Shown: positions 20,746-33,206, numbered from the stretch's first letter. The stretch: 64,000 nucleotides of DNA from Nicotiana tabacum (GCF_000715075.1 NC_134089.1:108445157-108509156), one strand, 5' to 3'. Numbers and translations are program-made. Notes: a model not told the origin generated them from the letters alone.

Positions 20746-23700
20746 TGTGAGCACGTGATTTTTGCCCTACAAGAACTACTCCCAAAAATTCAAAATAAAA
20801 TAGTTTTGTGTTGCTTGTGTTTTATTTATACTTGTATGTGCATGTTTATTTTTACTTTAATTAAGAAAAATTACAAAACTATGTGTTGCATGTGCATTTA
20901 GGATTAATTTTACAATTAGGAATTAATTAAACAATATTTGGATTTGCGAGAATAAAAATCACAAAAAATATGTACTTGGCATTTTTTAGCATTTAATCTC
21001 CAATTGTGTGATTTTATTTTAGTTGGTATTTAATGGTGTGATAATTGTTATTAGAAATTAATTAGTATTTTTTAATTTGTGTTATAATTTAATTTAGAAT
21101 TGTAGTTTTATTAATTAGGAAATAAAAGAAAAGAAGGAAAAGGAACAAAATGGAAACCGGACTGGGCCAAATTGGCCACAGCCCAGTTCTTACAAAAAAT
21201 ATTAGCCCAATACCCGCCCCAATCCAGTCCTTCTCCAGATATATCCAAACGACGTCGTATCTAGCCAATAGATCCAAGCCATTGATTTGTTTTGATCAAA
21301 CGGTCCAGATCACCCCTCCCAAAACCCGTTTTGACCCATTCCCTGTACCCGGTCTAACCTGATCCCCTAACAAAACCAAACGACGTCGTTTCTCATTAGT
21401 GAAGTAATCCAAGTCATTGATCGTGAATGATCCAACGGCCAAGATCAAATCCCCACCCCACTATATATTCCTAAAACCTCACCCCATGCCCCCTATGCCA
21501 TACCCCCCCTTCGCCTTCGTCTCTAACCTAGAGACAGGCCCAACACCCTCCGCCTTCAACCATCGCCCTCTACCCACCGGAAATCGCCTCACGGCAGTTC
21601 CGATGGTCCAAACAGCCCCAAAATTACACCACAGCCTCCCCACGACGTCCTCTTTCCAAACCCCGAATCAGTTTTCTTCGAATCAGTACCATACGCTTCG
21701 AATCTTCAATCGAAGATCAGTCCCAAAACCCTAGTTCGTCCGTTTAACCCCAAAGTTACACCACTGAACCACCTAGCTACCCTCGTCCTAAATCCCACCC
21801 CAGTTCTGTCCGAATCTTGTTAGAGCCTTTCGAATTTCAAATCGAAGGCAAACCCTAAAGGAACCAAACTTCAGACTGGGTACGAAGTTAAAAATTTGAG
21901 GTTTTAACCGACTTTAGTCGAGTGTTCTCAGTCGAGAACACTCGATTAAGGTCCGTTTTGGCTTCAAAATTTCAAGATGAAGTGTCGACTGAAAGGATTG
22001 AGTTTGGTCTGAAATTTCGAGGTATTTCTTTTGTTTTTCCTTTTTCTTTTGTTGTTGTTTTATTTTGACTGATTAATTCATCATTTTTGTCAAGTAGTTT
22101 TTCCCCCTTCTCCATCAAACCTTTTTCTTGGTCTAGTTTGCTTCTGTTGATCAGCATATGCTATAAATTGTTGAGTCGATTAAATAGTTTCGTCAATTGG
22201 TCCGTTCATGTCTATAGTTCAGTTGTTCTCTTCAAGTTATTGGATGTTGTTTTATCTTCTGACCTTTGTATTCTCAGCCTCAGGGCTCATAGCTAATATA
22301 CTTGTTCCATCATTTTGTTCGAGGTTAATTGGGAGTTATATTTGTTCCCAATATAGATAGCTTATTCTCATGCTTCTGTGTGAATCAATTTTTGACCTTA
22401 ATAGTCTAGTCTGACTATTGCCCTGAATCATTGAATCTCTATCTTAGTTGAAATGCTGTTAGATTTGATCTGAGTTCAATTGGTGATTGAGTTTAATGAT
22501 TCGAATCTACTTGTTTATTCTGTTAAGTTTGTTCTGATATAAATCTGACCTTGTTGAATTGTCCTAATGTTGTTGATTGGGAGTTAGTTCATTAGTCAAT
22601 TGATAGGCTTAAATTGGTTATAGCTGAGGTTTCATACAAGTTTAAAAGGATTGGGGTAGGATAGTAATCACAGGGGTTTCAGGAGATAATTTGGGACTTA
22701 AAAGTTTGGTAAATGATCTTGCTAGTGAGCTGTCAGTAAAGTACTTAATTAACTATTAATCTAATGTGTTAGTGGGGAACAAAATATAACGGTATGTGGA
22801 GGATTAAAAGGAATTGATTAAAATATAGCATGCCCATACCAATTGAATTAAATAATGGCAAGGAGCATATAATAGTGGGGAATGCAATTGCTGATTTTAG
22901 GGACTGAAATAGGCATTAATGATTAAAATAAAAGCACTAGGGTAATGGGGGTAATAAAAGAATGGAAAAGATAAGATGTTAGTGGATTGAGCACTAATGG
23001 TATGCCTATTAAAAGAGCTATGAATCAGTAATTGAGGGAGGGGACCTGATGGAAGAGAGTGGAGAGAGCTTCTACTATTTCATTACCTTAATTAACTTGT
23101 CAAAATCTTAGCCAGTAGTCCAGCTCCCTGAGAACCATAAACAGTTTTAAAATTCTCTGCTTCAAGTTTCAGAGATCACTTTTGGGGGTCTTTTTTTAGT
23201 CTTGGAGAGGGTCTGTCTTTTGATGAGTGGAGAGAGTTTTAGAGTTTTGAGAGCTCTTTTGAAAGGCAGTCAGTTTTGGAAATAATTTCGAAAGCTTAAA
23301 GTCAGTTTCTGAGAGTTTAAAAGATCAGTTTTGTAGAAGTGGCTTGTCTCAAGCTCGGTTGAGTCTGTTTGTGGCTGTTTGGAACTTCAAATTGCTGTTG
23401 TGAACTGCTGTTGTATTGTTGCTCGTATTACTACTGCTGCTAATCTTTCTTCTACTTTATTTCTGTTCCAATTCCAGGTACACAGCTTGACTTCAATAAT
23501 TGTGAAGCTGAAATGTAAAGGATGAACTTGTAATTGAAGCCTAAAGATTTTAATTTAATTCAGTTTCTGATTTGTATATTTGAACCTTTTTGTTCGTTAA
23601 GGATGTTTAGACTCTTGTTTATAGTTGCGTTGGCTGAACTGAACTAGGCTATGCAATAACTGGATTATAGACTATTATAGCTTAGTTTTCTAGGATTGGT

Positions 23701-25141
23701 TTTCCCAGTAAATCACCAATTGTAGTTAATTCCTTGTTAGCTGATTCTTGCACCTGTTGAGTACCGGTTGTAGCCAAATTCATGGTACAGAGTAGTTCAT
23801 GACTAGTCATAGTTAATTTCGTGTTAAAGACCTTTGCGAATCCGTTTAGCGTAGTATAATATAAAACCTGGAGTGGCTGTTTTGTTTCATTCTCAATAGG
23901 TAATTTAAATATGACCAGGCTGTATAGGGATTGTAGTAGACTGCCAAAATTTCCATGGATGGTACTACGGCAGTATAGTGTGACTTGATTTGAGTAGTTC
24001 TTTTAGAACCTTAGTTAAAAGGCCTACCTTGAATGTTTAATTTCAGTAGATATAAAATAGGCTTGAATGGTTTTTAGTCTTAATGTGTCCTTCAGTAGTT
24101 CTATTAAGAAATCGTGAATCATTAAGGTGGTTAGTGTTAGTTTATTTTTATGACAGTTCTCAAGCATTGATTCATTTCAATAATTGTAAAAACAAGTTCA
24201 AATAGCTCCGGATTTCATATAGTTCACTTCCGTATCCCAATAGTTTAAAATACCAAGTTAATCGAGTACTAGTTCAGTACTGATAATGTAAATAAAGTAC
24301 TGTTTGGGTCTGGGCCATCAGATGATTCGTTTGGAGCTGATTGGGCTGCCCAGATTCGTGTTGTGATGTTCCCGTCAAGGCGCGAACCCCGAGCTCGTTG
24401 GGCTGCAAATGTCCTTGTAGGCCCATTGTTGGAGGCAACCTTTCTCATAGTAAGGTTGTTGACGTATTAATTAATTAGGGCCTTTTTTTAGAGACAAAAT
24501 AAAAATAGCAAATCATAGTCACTTTTAGGTTTTCCTTTTAAATAATAAATGAGACGAGCCTTGCCAAACAAAAATACATAAATTGCGGGGCCCTTAATAA
24601 TTAAAATGAAACATTTAGAATTCGGGATGGACCGTTTAGTGAATTTCACGGCCATTCTTAAACTTGGGTGCGCATTTATGTGACCCAAATCCAAATCTCA
24701 ACGGAGTCGAAATGTGTCAATAACCACGGGTGCATTGATGTGACGTGGTTCGAGATGTGTTTTCACGACGTTGCAATTCTCGTTAAAAATAATAATAATA
24801 AAAGCGGTAAAAAGTTAAAATTTGCACATAGGTTCAACATGTATTAAAATCAGATAAATAAGCCGAATATGACATTTGAGCGACCGTGCTAGAACCACGG
24901 AACTTGAAAATTCCTAACACCTTCTCCCGGGTTAACATAATTCCTTATCCGGATTTCTGGTTCGCGGACTGTAATACAGAGTCAATCTTTTCCTCGATTC
25001 TAGATTCAATCGGTGACTTGGGATACCATAAATCTCCCAAGTGGCGACTCTGAACTAAATAATAAATCCTGTTTCAATTGTCCTTTAAATGGAAAAACTC
25101 CCCTACGCCCCTACGGGCGCAGGTAAAAAGGAGGTGCGACA
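20746..25141 (+). repeat. Ogre 3' LTR
   Basis: 4396 bp, TGTGAGC...GCGACA. It carries 736 bp (22521-23256) absent from the 5' LTR and lacks about 50 bases near 24655. The 14-bp ACGT palindrome (21378-21391), TATA-like site (21461-21470), perfect hairpin (21918-21945) and U5 PBS-like decamer (25042-25051) are all kept. Followed by ATCCT. Confidence 0.95.
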
Positions 25142-25146
25142 ATCCT

Positions 25147-25882
25147 AATGTTATTCACCTACACAATGAGCTCCATGACCACGGCCAAGCAATGGCCGAG
25201 TTGACTACTATCATGAACCAATTGACCAAAGCTCAGTTGCAACAAGTTCAGGGGCCAAAACAAGTGAATGCCATGGAAGGAGTAAATATGATGATCAATA
25301 AGAGAAGGCAACGAGGTCAACAAGTTCAAAACAATCCGGACCAATTTGAGAAAAGTGGTAGCGAGTAAAATCAAGATGATGCGTATGAATTATGATGATC
25401 AAAGTGAAGAAGTTCAATATATGAACAATTATCAGGGTTAACGGGACAAGGAAATTGGGGTAATCAAGGTCAACAAGGAAATTGAAATAGTGGCAACAAC
25501 AATAACCAAAACAACTGGGTAAACAACAACAATCAAAATTAGGGCAACCAAGGAAACCAGGGCAATTGGGGTGGCAACAATAATAGTAATTGTGGACGCA
25601 ATAACAATCAAGGGGGTTGGAACAACAATAATCGAGGGAATCGGGGGACGGGATTTCAAAGTCCTCCTATGTATCAACAACCAAACAACTCACCTCCATA
25701 TCCATCACAAAGTTCTAGCTCATCCAACAATGAGATAGGACAAATTGAGATAATATTTGAGCCAATGATGAAGAAAAACGCCAACTCTAATGCCTAATTG
25801 GCCTCCCATAATACTTCTATCCGCAACTTGGAAGTCCAACTTGGCAAAATTTCTCAAGCTTTGAATACTTGCCCTAAGGGGG
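25147..25882 (+). pseudogene. gag: Athila B gag, middle part
   Basis: Resumes the gag cut at 3098: VIHLHNELHDHGQAM, then an Asn/Gln/Gly-rich stretch with many GNWG and NNN repeats (about 25440-25640), then a SHNTSIRNLEVQLG motif. Stops and frameshifts occur throughout. No zinc knuckle is visible. Cut at 25882 by Athila C; it resumes at 39685. This 736-bp piece is all that lies between two large insertions. Confidence 0.85.
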
Positions 25883-26091
25883 TGATAAGTTAGGATTATA
25901 AAGTGTTTATGTCCCTACTTGCCTATGCTTTGAGTATAAATTGATACAAAAACAGTCCCAAAATGCTCACAAGTTGTGCTTGATTGCAGGGCTGATTGAC
26001 AAAGTGACGAGATGTCAAAAATTGGCTCAAAAAGGAGTGAAACCTGCTCAAGTATCAAAGACCAAGAGAAGTGAAGAAAAAGGGGGCCTAG

Positions 26092-26415
26092 TGCGGACCA
26101 CGTAACAATGACCACGGCCGGACTAGGAGGTTCAGAGACTTGACATTTTCGAGCCTAAGGTCACGCGGCCGCAGTAGGATTCACGCGGCCCGCGGAGAAG
26201 CTTCGCGACCGCACTCCTTCTCCGTGCGATCCGCGTTCATAGGGTTCAACAAAGGGGCATTTGTCCTCATGCGGTCCGCGGTCACGTCTGCGCGGACTGC
26301 GCTAGTTGCCTTCGCGGCCGCGGTACACTCCCACACGATCCACATCCCCCAGTTCAAGTCATCAAACAACTGAAACCCAAGAGCCAGTGCGGTCGCGGTC
26401 TGTTTTATACGGCCC
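26092..26415 (+). promoter_or_regulatory. U3 array of GCGGNCCGCG-like near-palindromes
   Basis: About twelve motif copies (GCGGCCGC, GCGGTCCGCGG and variants) in 320 bp, ending about 50 bp before the TATA box. The copy in the 3' LTR spans about 38366-38690. Confidence 0.7.
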
Positions 26416-26460
26416 GCACTGACCCCACAAGGGCAGTTTTGTCCAGTTTTTCCAGCCTAG

Positions 26461-26470
26461 TATAAATAGA
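26461..26470 (+). promoter_or_regulatory. TATA box of Athila C 5' LTR
   Basis: TATAAATAGA downstream of the CG-rich array; the 3' LTR has TATAAATAAA at 38736-38745. Confidence 0.65.
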
Positions 26471-26661
26471 ACATTTTACTATTTTTTAGATAGGAGGTCA
26501 GATCTGAGAACAGGAGAATAGCTACGCTTGGTGTTGTAGCCATTTTTGTCATATTTGCTTCCTATTAACAATAGATTATTGTAGTTTCTTCTTAGTAATT
26601 AATTAATATGTGTAGTTCTTCATCTATTTCTTCAGTTTCTTCTTTAATTATGTGTAGCTAA

Positions 26662-26700
26662 ACCCATTAGCTAGGGTTGTGGCTCAACCCTAGTGTGGGT
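26662..26700 (+). other. Conserved leader hairpin in Athila LTR
   Basis: CTAGGGTT (26671-26678) with AACCCTAG (26686-26693), loop GTGGCTC, plus outer ACCCA/TGGGT. Same structure as 1444-1481 in Athila B. Confidence 0.6.
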
Positions 26701-27414
26701 AATTAACAGGTGTTGCCATATAGGGTTAGATTAACTATGGGTGTTTGTTATTTGGGTTGATTTTATGATTTAATTTAGAATTGGTGGTTGCAAATACTGA
26801 TTCAAGCTTTGTCGGTTTAACTCTTCTTGAGAAAGAGAGTTTATGACCTCAAAATTGACCCAACAAGGAATTGGGATGGACTCATGAGAAATAATAGTCC
26901 CAATTAACGGGTTAAACCTCGAGAGAGTAATCACCCTACTTAAACCCTAGTTGCTTGGTCTAATTTGCCAACCCAATTGGTCTCGAGAGAGTCAATTGGG
27001 TAAAATCATTCTCTCTACCGAGAGGTGTGAGAGTGGGTAAAATTTGTGCAACGATTATATCATAACCCCCAAACAAGTCAATCGATCCTAAGTAATATCT
27101 ACTCGTCAATTAGCCACCAAGGTAATGCCATAACCCTAGTGCTCTTCCTTCCCATTAATTACAACTTAGCAATATTCTCCTAGCATAATCTAGCTTTAAT
27201 CCGTAGTTTTATAATATTAGTTATAAATACAAAAACTCAAAAGATGATTGAAGTGACATTAGAAGCACAACCACAACTCTAGGCTAGACAGAAAATACAA
27301 CTCCACTACTAGCTCCTTGTGAAAATTCGATCCTGGACCTCTATTCGGGTAAAAGCTATTGCGATCCGCTCTTCCTACCATAGTGTAGTGTAGAGTCGGC
27401 AACGATCAACGTTT

Positions 27415-27432
27415 TGGCGCCATTGCTGGGGA
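27415..27432 (+). promoter_or_regulatory. Athila C primer-binding site
   Basis: TGGCGCCATTGCTGGGGA, six bases after the LTR; matches the tRNA-Asp type PBS of Athila with two transitions. Confidence 0.9.
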
Positions 27433-27527
27433 GCTTACTGTGTTGACTATTTGTTTAGTTAGTTTTGTGTTGTACTTCTCTTTCCTTCTTGTTTACTAAT
27501 TTCGTTTGTGTCGATCAATCAGGTACA

Positions 27528-28826
27528 ATGGCTCTTAATGTAAATAACCCTCTCGGCAATGTGATAGCGGGGGAGGAGGAAGAGGATCTAGAACCAGATG
27601 AGGTCTTACCTCAACTTCCACGGAGAGGCCGACATGTCAATGTAAATGCAAATGAGAACAACAATATTCCAGACCCTCCTCCACCACCACCGAGAGTGGC
27701 TCCTAGAGTTTTACCAAATCAAGGATACGCCAGTGCTATTGTTCCTCCCCGAATCCGGGCGGGGAACTTTCAAATCACAAATGTTATTCTGACCTTCCTC
27801 GAGCAAAGAGGGTATTTCACAGGTGCCTCCGATCAAAATGCCTACAAGCACTTGAAGGGGTTCGTGGATACATGCTGGGGTAGCAAGCAGACCAACGTGT
27901 CCGAGGATGCATTGAGGTTGAGGCTTTTCCCGTTCTCTCTTCGGGGTAAAGCATTGGATTGGTTAGAAAGGCTCCCCAATCATTCTATTACAATATGGGA
28001 TGAATTGGCGGACAAATTTATTTCCATGTTCTTTTCTCCAAGTCATATGGCAGCTCTTTGGGATGAAATTCTAGCTTTCAAGCAAGAGACAACAGAACCT
28101 TTGCACGAGATATGGGAAAGATATAGAACAATATTGAAAGAGTGCCCTAATAACGACATGACCGAGGCTATGATTCAACAAACCTTTTATCGGGGCATCA
28201 ACACCACGAATCAATGCATTGTGAACCAATTGGCTGGAGGGAACTTTATGAAACTTTCTTACCAAGAGGCATGTGATGTACTTAATGAAATGGCCAACAC
28301 CTCTTCGGCATGGCAAAGCCGAACAAATGTGCCCCAAGGTGACCCCACGGTCATCCATTTGCACAAGGAATTGCACGATCATGGTCAAGCCATCGCCGAG
28401 CTTACAACAACTATGAATCAATTAGAAAAGGTGCAATTGCAACAAGTCCAAAACCCATGCCAAGTCAATGCAATGGAAGGTGTTTCTATGTTGAAAAGGA
28501 GACAAAGAGGACAACAACCTCAAGGTAATTGTGAACAATATGACAACAACAATGATGGTGGTGGTTATTCAAATGAGTGCTATGATGATCAAAGCAAAGA
28601 AGTCCAATATGTCAACAACTACCAAGGGAATAGAGGTAACTCGTCCAACCAACAATGGTGTCCTCAAGGAAATTGGAGCAATCAACAACAAGGCGGAGGT
28701 AATTGGAATAACAACAACCAAAACAACAATTGGGGTAATCAAAGAAACCAAGGAAATTGGAATGGGAGTAACAATAATTGGGGAAACAACAACAATCAAG
28801 GAGGGTGGAACAATAGCGGGAACTAA
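27528..28826 (+). CDS. gag: Athila C gag with Asn/Gln/Gly-rich tail
   Basis: Open from ATG 27528 (MALNVNNPLG) to TAA 28824-28826, 432 codons. An acidic N-terminal stretch and a proline run come first, then the capsid core (HLKGFVDTCWG, LRLFPFSLRGKALDWLERLP, FYRGINTTNQC). The last 100 residues are mostly N, Q, G and W (GNWNNNNQNNNWGNQ), prion-like, with no CCHC zinc knuckle. The TAA sits in place of a Gln codon (GN*GNRGQG), so the true product continued toward protease. The ATG upstream at 27465 is in frame but lies before the AGGTACAATGG start context that is shared with Athila B. Confidence 0.9.
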   Translation: MALNVNNPLGNVIAGEEEEDLEPDEVLPQLPRRGRHVNVNANENNNIPDPPPPPPRVAPRVLPNQGYASAIVPPRIRAGNFQITNVILTFLEQRGYFTGASDQNAYKHLKGFVDTCWGSKQTNVSEDALRLRLFPFSLRGKALDWLERLPNHSITIWDELADKFISMFFSPSHMAALWDEILAFKQETTEPLHEIWERYRTILKECPNNDMTEAMIQQTFYRGINTTNQCIVNQLAGGNFMKLSYQEACDVLNEMANTSSAWQSRTNVPQGDPTVIHLHKELHDHGQAIAELTTTMNQLEKVQLQQVQNPCQVNAMEGVSMLKRRQRGQQPQGNCEQYDNNNDGGGYSNECYDDQSKEVQYVNNYQGNRGNSSNQQWCPQGNWSNQQQGGGNWNNNNQNNNWGNQRNQGNWNGSNNNWGNNNNQGGWNNSGN

Positions 28827-30304
28827 GGCAACCGGGGGCAAGGCTTTCAAAGGCCCCCCATGTACCAACAACCGAACAATCCACCCCCTTTCCTTATCAA
28901 GGTCCGAGTTCATCCGGAAGTGATATGGGGAAAATTGAAAGCATGTTAGAGCAAATGATGAAAAAGAACCAAGATTCCGAGGCCCAATTAGCTTCGCATA
29001 ACACATCTCTCCGGAACTTGGAGGTGCAATTAGGCCAAATCTCTCAAGCATTGAATACTCGTCCCAAGGGTGCACTACCAAGTGACACGGTGGCGAATTT
29101 GAAGGGTGGGAATAATAATCATGTGATGGCGGTTACAACAAGAAGTGGGATAGGCAGTGATGTGAATGCCTCAATGCAAAAGCAAGTTATGGATTAAGAT
29201 ATTGAGTTGCGGGATGATGATGTACCTTTGATTGTTGATGATGTGGTTAATAAAAATGCAAACAATGATGTGTGGATTGATATTAATGATGAGGCCGAGG
29301 TAGAGACTCAAGATGATGTGAACCCATCAAGGGAACACGTGATTGACATGCCCGAGCCGGTTGTACAAAAAGACAAGGCACCTTTGACTAGGCCACATCC
29401 ATCTTATCCTCAACGGTTAGCAAAGCAAAAGAGTGACAATCAATTCAAAAAATTCATTGACATGATGAAGAGCCTCACAATCAATGTCCCTTTGGTTGAG
29501 GCACTTGAGCAAATGCCGGGGTAAGCGAAGTTCATGAAAGATTTGGTTACAAAGAAGAAGTCGATGGAGTGTGAAACAATTAAGATAACTCATCAAGTGA
29601 GTGCCATAATGCATTCAATGGCACCCATGCTTGAGGATCCCGGAGCTTTTACTATCCCTTGTACCATCGGAAGTGCAGATTTTGCAAAGGCCCTTTGTGA
29701 CTTGGGGGCTAGTATTAATTTGATGCCGTACTCGGTCTTCAAGACTTTGGGAATTGGGCAACCTCGACCTACCTCAATGAGACTTCAAATGGCAGATCGA
29801 TCGATGAAGCCACCCTTGGGCATAATCGATGATGTTCTTGTCCATGTTGATAAATTCATATTGCCGACCGACTTTGTCATATTAGATTGTGAGGTGGATT
29901 TTGAAGTGCCGATTATTCTTGGAAGACCTTTCCTAGCTACGGGGAAGGCATTAGTTGTTGTTGAAGCGGGTGAGTTGACATTCCGAGTGGGAGATGAGAA
30001 GGTGGTATTCCATGTTTGCAAATCAATGAGACAACCAAATAGCACGGAGGTGTGTTCTTTTGTGGACATTGTCACAGCCGTGATAGTGGATGACATAAGT
30101 TCCATGATCAATGTTGAAGAGCCTCTTGAGGCCGTGGTTCTTAACATGGATGTCAATGATGATGCTAGTAGAATGGAGTGCGTGAATGCATTGCATGGTA
30201 TGGATTCATATTCTTATAAGCCTAGAATGCTATCTTTGGATCTTGAAAACCGCAAAACTCCACCAACGAAGCCATCGATTGAGGAGCCACCGGTGTTGGA
30301 GTGA
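28827..30304 (+). pseudogene. pro: Athila C gag C-terminus and aspartic protease
   Basis: One C is lost near 28884-28893, putting the rest in frame 2. Stops at 29195-29197 and 29522-29524, then an open stretch from 29534. Gag C-terminal motif SHNTSLRNLEVQLGQ is at about 28999-29040. The protease active site reads ALCDLGASINLMP at about 29693-29731; DLGAS in place of DTGS is usual for Athila. PIILGRPFLATG is the second conserved block. It ends at 30302-30304 through a one-base loss (GAGTGAAG) that separates it from pol. Confidence 0.85.
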
Positions 30305-32604
30305 AGCTACTTCCTCCACACCTCAGGTATGAATTCTTGGGTTCAAATTCTACTTTACCTGTCATTCTATCTTCTTGCCTTACTAACATGCAGGTTAAGG
30401 CCACCTTGGCAGTTCTTCAAAGGCGAAAGAGCGCAATCGGATGTACTCTAGCTGATATTCAGGGTATAAGCCCTGCCTTTTGCATGCATAAAATCATATT
30501 GGAGGAGGATTCAAGGCTTTCACTTGAGCATCAAAGAAGACTAAATGAGGCTATGCAAGAAGTAGTAAAGAAAGAGGTTATCAAGTGGCTTGATGCAGGT
30601 GTGGTTTATCCCATTTCTGATAGTTCATGGACTTCTCCAGTGCAATGTGTACCGAAAAAAGGTGGAATGACTGTGGTGACCAATGACAACAATGAGCTTA
30701 TTCTGACTCGGATAGTGACGAGTTGGAGAGTTTGCATGGATTACCGGAAGCTGAACAAGGTGACTAGAAAAGATCATTTCCCACTGCCATTCCTTGACCA
30801 AATGCTTGATCATCTTGCGGGCCGGACTTTCTATTATTTTTTGGATGGTTACTCGGGGTACAATCAAATTCTCATTGCCCTGGAGGACCAAGAGAAGACG
30901 ACTTTCACATGTCCTTATGGCACATTCACTTTCTCCAAAATGCCATTTGGATTATGTAATGCTCCGGCGACCTTCCAACGTTGCATGATGGATTTTTTCA
31001 CTGACATGGTGGAGGATATCTTGGAGATCTTCATGGATGATTTTAGCGTCGTTGGGGATTCTTTTGAGGAGTGCTTGGTAAACTTGGATAGAGTGTTGGC
31101 CCGGTATGAAGATACCAACCTTGATCTAAACTGGGAAAAGTGCCATTTTATGGTAGAAGAGGGTATAGTGTTGGGTCACAAGATCTCGAAGCGAGGAATT
31201 GAAGTTGATAAGTCCAAGATCGAGGTTATTTCAAGATTTCTTCCCCCTACTTCTATCAAAGGAGTGAGGAGTTTACTTGGGCACGCGGGTTTCTACCGGA
31301 GGTTCATCAAAGATTTTTCTAAGGTAGTTAACCCGTTGTGTAAATTGCTAGAGAAAGATGCCAAGTTTGTTTTTGATGAGAAATGCATGGAGGCTTTTGA
31401 GCTCCTTAAACACAAGTTGAACACTACCCCCATCATCACCGCACCAACTTGGAGCTCACCATTCGAGCTCATGTGCAACGCGAGTGACGTTGCGGTAGGG
31501 GCGATTTTAGGCCAAAGGATCAACGAGATGTTCCACCCGGTGTACTACTCAAGCAAGACCATGAATGAGGCTCAAAGGAACTACACAGTCACCGAAAAGG
31601 AGTTGTTGGCTATTGTTTTTGCTATGGAAAAGTTCCGTCCTTACCTTATGGGGGCTAAAGTTATTGTGCACACCGACCATGCCGCCCTTAGGTATTTGAT
31701 GACCAAGAAAGATTCAAAGGCAAGATTGATGAGATGGGTTCTTCTCCTTCAAGAGTTTGATTTAGAAATTGTTGACCGGAAGGGTAGCGAGAATCAAGTG
31801 GCGGATCACTTGTCCCGTTTGGAGGAGGAGGGGAGGCCTTGTGACGGCCTTGAGATCAATGATATATTTCCTGACGAGCAACTCCTTGCGGTGTCAATTA
31901 GTGGAATACCGTGGTTCGCCGATATTGCAAACTATCTTATTACCAGAATTATCCTGTGTAAGCTCTCTTCTAACCAAAGGAAGAAGCTTAAACGGGATAG
32001 CTTGGATTATTATTGGGACGAGCCCTATTTGTTTAAGATTTGCACCAATTGTGTGATTCGACGATGTGTCCCCGAAGAGGAACAATTGGGTATTTTGGAA
32101 GCTTTCCATTCCTCACCCTATGGTGGCCATCATGGCGGGACGAGAACGGCTTCTAAAGTGCTTAGTTGCGGATTTTATTGGCCAACTTTGTTTAAAGATG
32201 CCGGTGATGTGGTCAAAAGATGTGATGAATGCCAACGAGCCAGTGGAATTTCAAAAAAGGATGAAATGCCCCTCAATACAATTCTCGAGGTAGACATTTT
32301 TGATGTGTGGGGCATCGACTTTATGGGTCCTTTCGTGAGCTCTCGTGGAAACACTTACATTATGATGGCGATAGATTATGTCTCCAAGTGGGTTGAAGCC
32401 GTGACTTTGCCCAACAATGAAGCCTGGAGTGTTATGGCATTTCTTAAAAAGAGTATCTTCATGAGGTTTGGCACTCCCCGTGCTATCATTAGTGACGGGG
32501 GATCTCACTTTTTCAACAAAGCTTTTGATTCATTGCTAGCCAAGTATGGAGTTAATCACAAAGTAACCACCCCCTATCATCCTCAAGCTAGCGGTCAAGT
32601 GTAA
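30301..32604 (+). pseudogene. pol: Athila C RT, RNase H and integrase core, stopped at the catalytic Glu
   Basis: 767 codons open in frame 1. RT landmarks: [38 protein letters not shown] (catalytic pair) and [12 protein letters not shown]. RNase H has MCNASD at about 31471-31488, where the first catalytic Asp is Asn, and later [13 protein letters not shown] and NQVADHLSR. The integrase zinc site is [10 protein letters not shown] and CDECQ. Catalytic Asp in WGIDFMG and ISDGGSHF are kept, but the Glu expected after ASGQV is a TAA (32602-32604). Reverse transcription and integration by this copy are therefore both blocked. Confidence 0.9.
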
Positions 32605-33190
32605 GTCTCCAACCGAGAAATTAAGAGTATCTTGTCTAAAACTGTAAATGCAAAAAGGACCGATTGGTCGAAAAAAATTGGATGATGCTCTTTGGGCCTG
32701 TCGGACAGCTTACAAGACTCCGATTGGTATGTCCCCATACCGGTTGGTGTTTGGGAAAGCTTACCATCTTCAGGTGGAATTGGAGCACAAGGCTATATGG
32801 GCCTTGAGGAAGTTGAACTTAGAATGGGATGTTGTTGCAAATCTGAGGGTTGATAAACTTAATGAGCTCGATGAGTTTAGATTCCATGCATACTCCAGCT
32901 CGTCCTTGTATAAGGACAAAATGAAGTACCTTCACGACAAATATGCTCGGGGAAAGGAGTTCAAAGTTGGGGATATAGTTCTCTTGTTTAATTCCCGGTT
33001 ACGTCTGTTTCCGGGTAAGCTCAAGTCAAAGTGGAGTGGCCCATTTGAAGTTGTGTTCGTGACCCCGTTTGGTGCTCTTGATCTTAAAAACAAAAATGGT
33101 GAAGTCTTCAGAGTCAATGGTCACCGGGTCAAGCATTATCTCAGAAAGTTTGATAGCAGCCACGTAGTGGCGTTTCTTCATCTAAAGTGA
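32605..33190 (+). pseudogene. pol: Athila C integrase C-terminal part
   Basis: After the TAA, the frame changes near a run of seven As at about 32671. Frame 2 is open from 32648 to the stop at 33188-33190. It contains the [16 protein letters not shown] block and a GPY/F-type motif (KWSGPFEV, about 33034-33057), then a HRVKHYL tail. These parts bind DNA in related integrases. Confidence 0.85.
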
Positions 33191-33206
33191 TGTGGTGGTA
33201 ACATAC

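Larger units (their letters stand above)
3099..25141 (+). mobile_element. Ogre (Ty3/gypsy, Tat clade) retrotransposon, 22 kb
   Basis: 22,043 bp with a perfect 5-bp target duplication, LTRs of 3713 and 4396 bp, starting TGTGAGCACG and ending GCGACA/GTGACA. Ogre hallmarks seen: very large size, an extra ORF1 before gag, gag-protease in one frame, an intron-like gap before RT, two RNase H domains, and a tandem repeat array in the 3' UTR. At least ten stops or frameshifts break the coding regions. The LTR pair differs by a few percent by eye, so it is fairly old but younger than Athila B, which it interrupts. Confidence 0.95.
25883..27408 (+). repeat. Athila C 5' LTR
   Basis: 1526 bp, same length as the 3' LTR. 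CG-rich array 26092-26415, TATA box 26461-26470, leader hairpin 26662-26700. Differences from the 3' LTR cluster in the CG-rich array, largely CG-to-TG/CA. Confidence 0.95.

Noticed and set aside
22521..23256. A MITE or other small transposon in the Ogre 3' LTR
   Set aside because: No terminal inverted repeats and no target duplication; a deletion in the 5' LTR explains it better.
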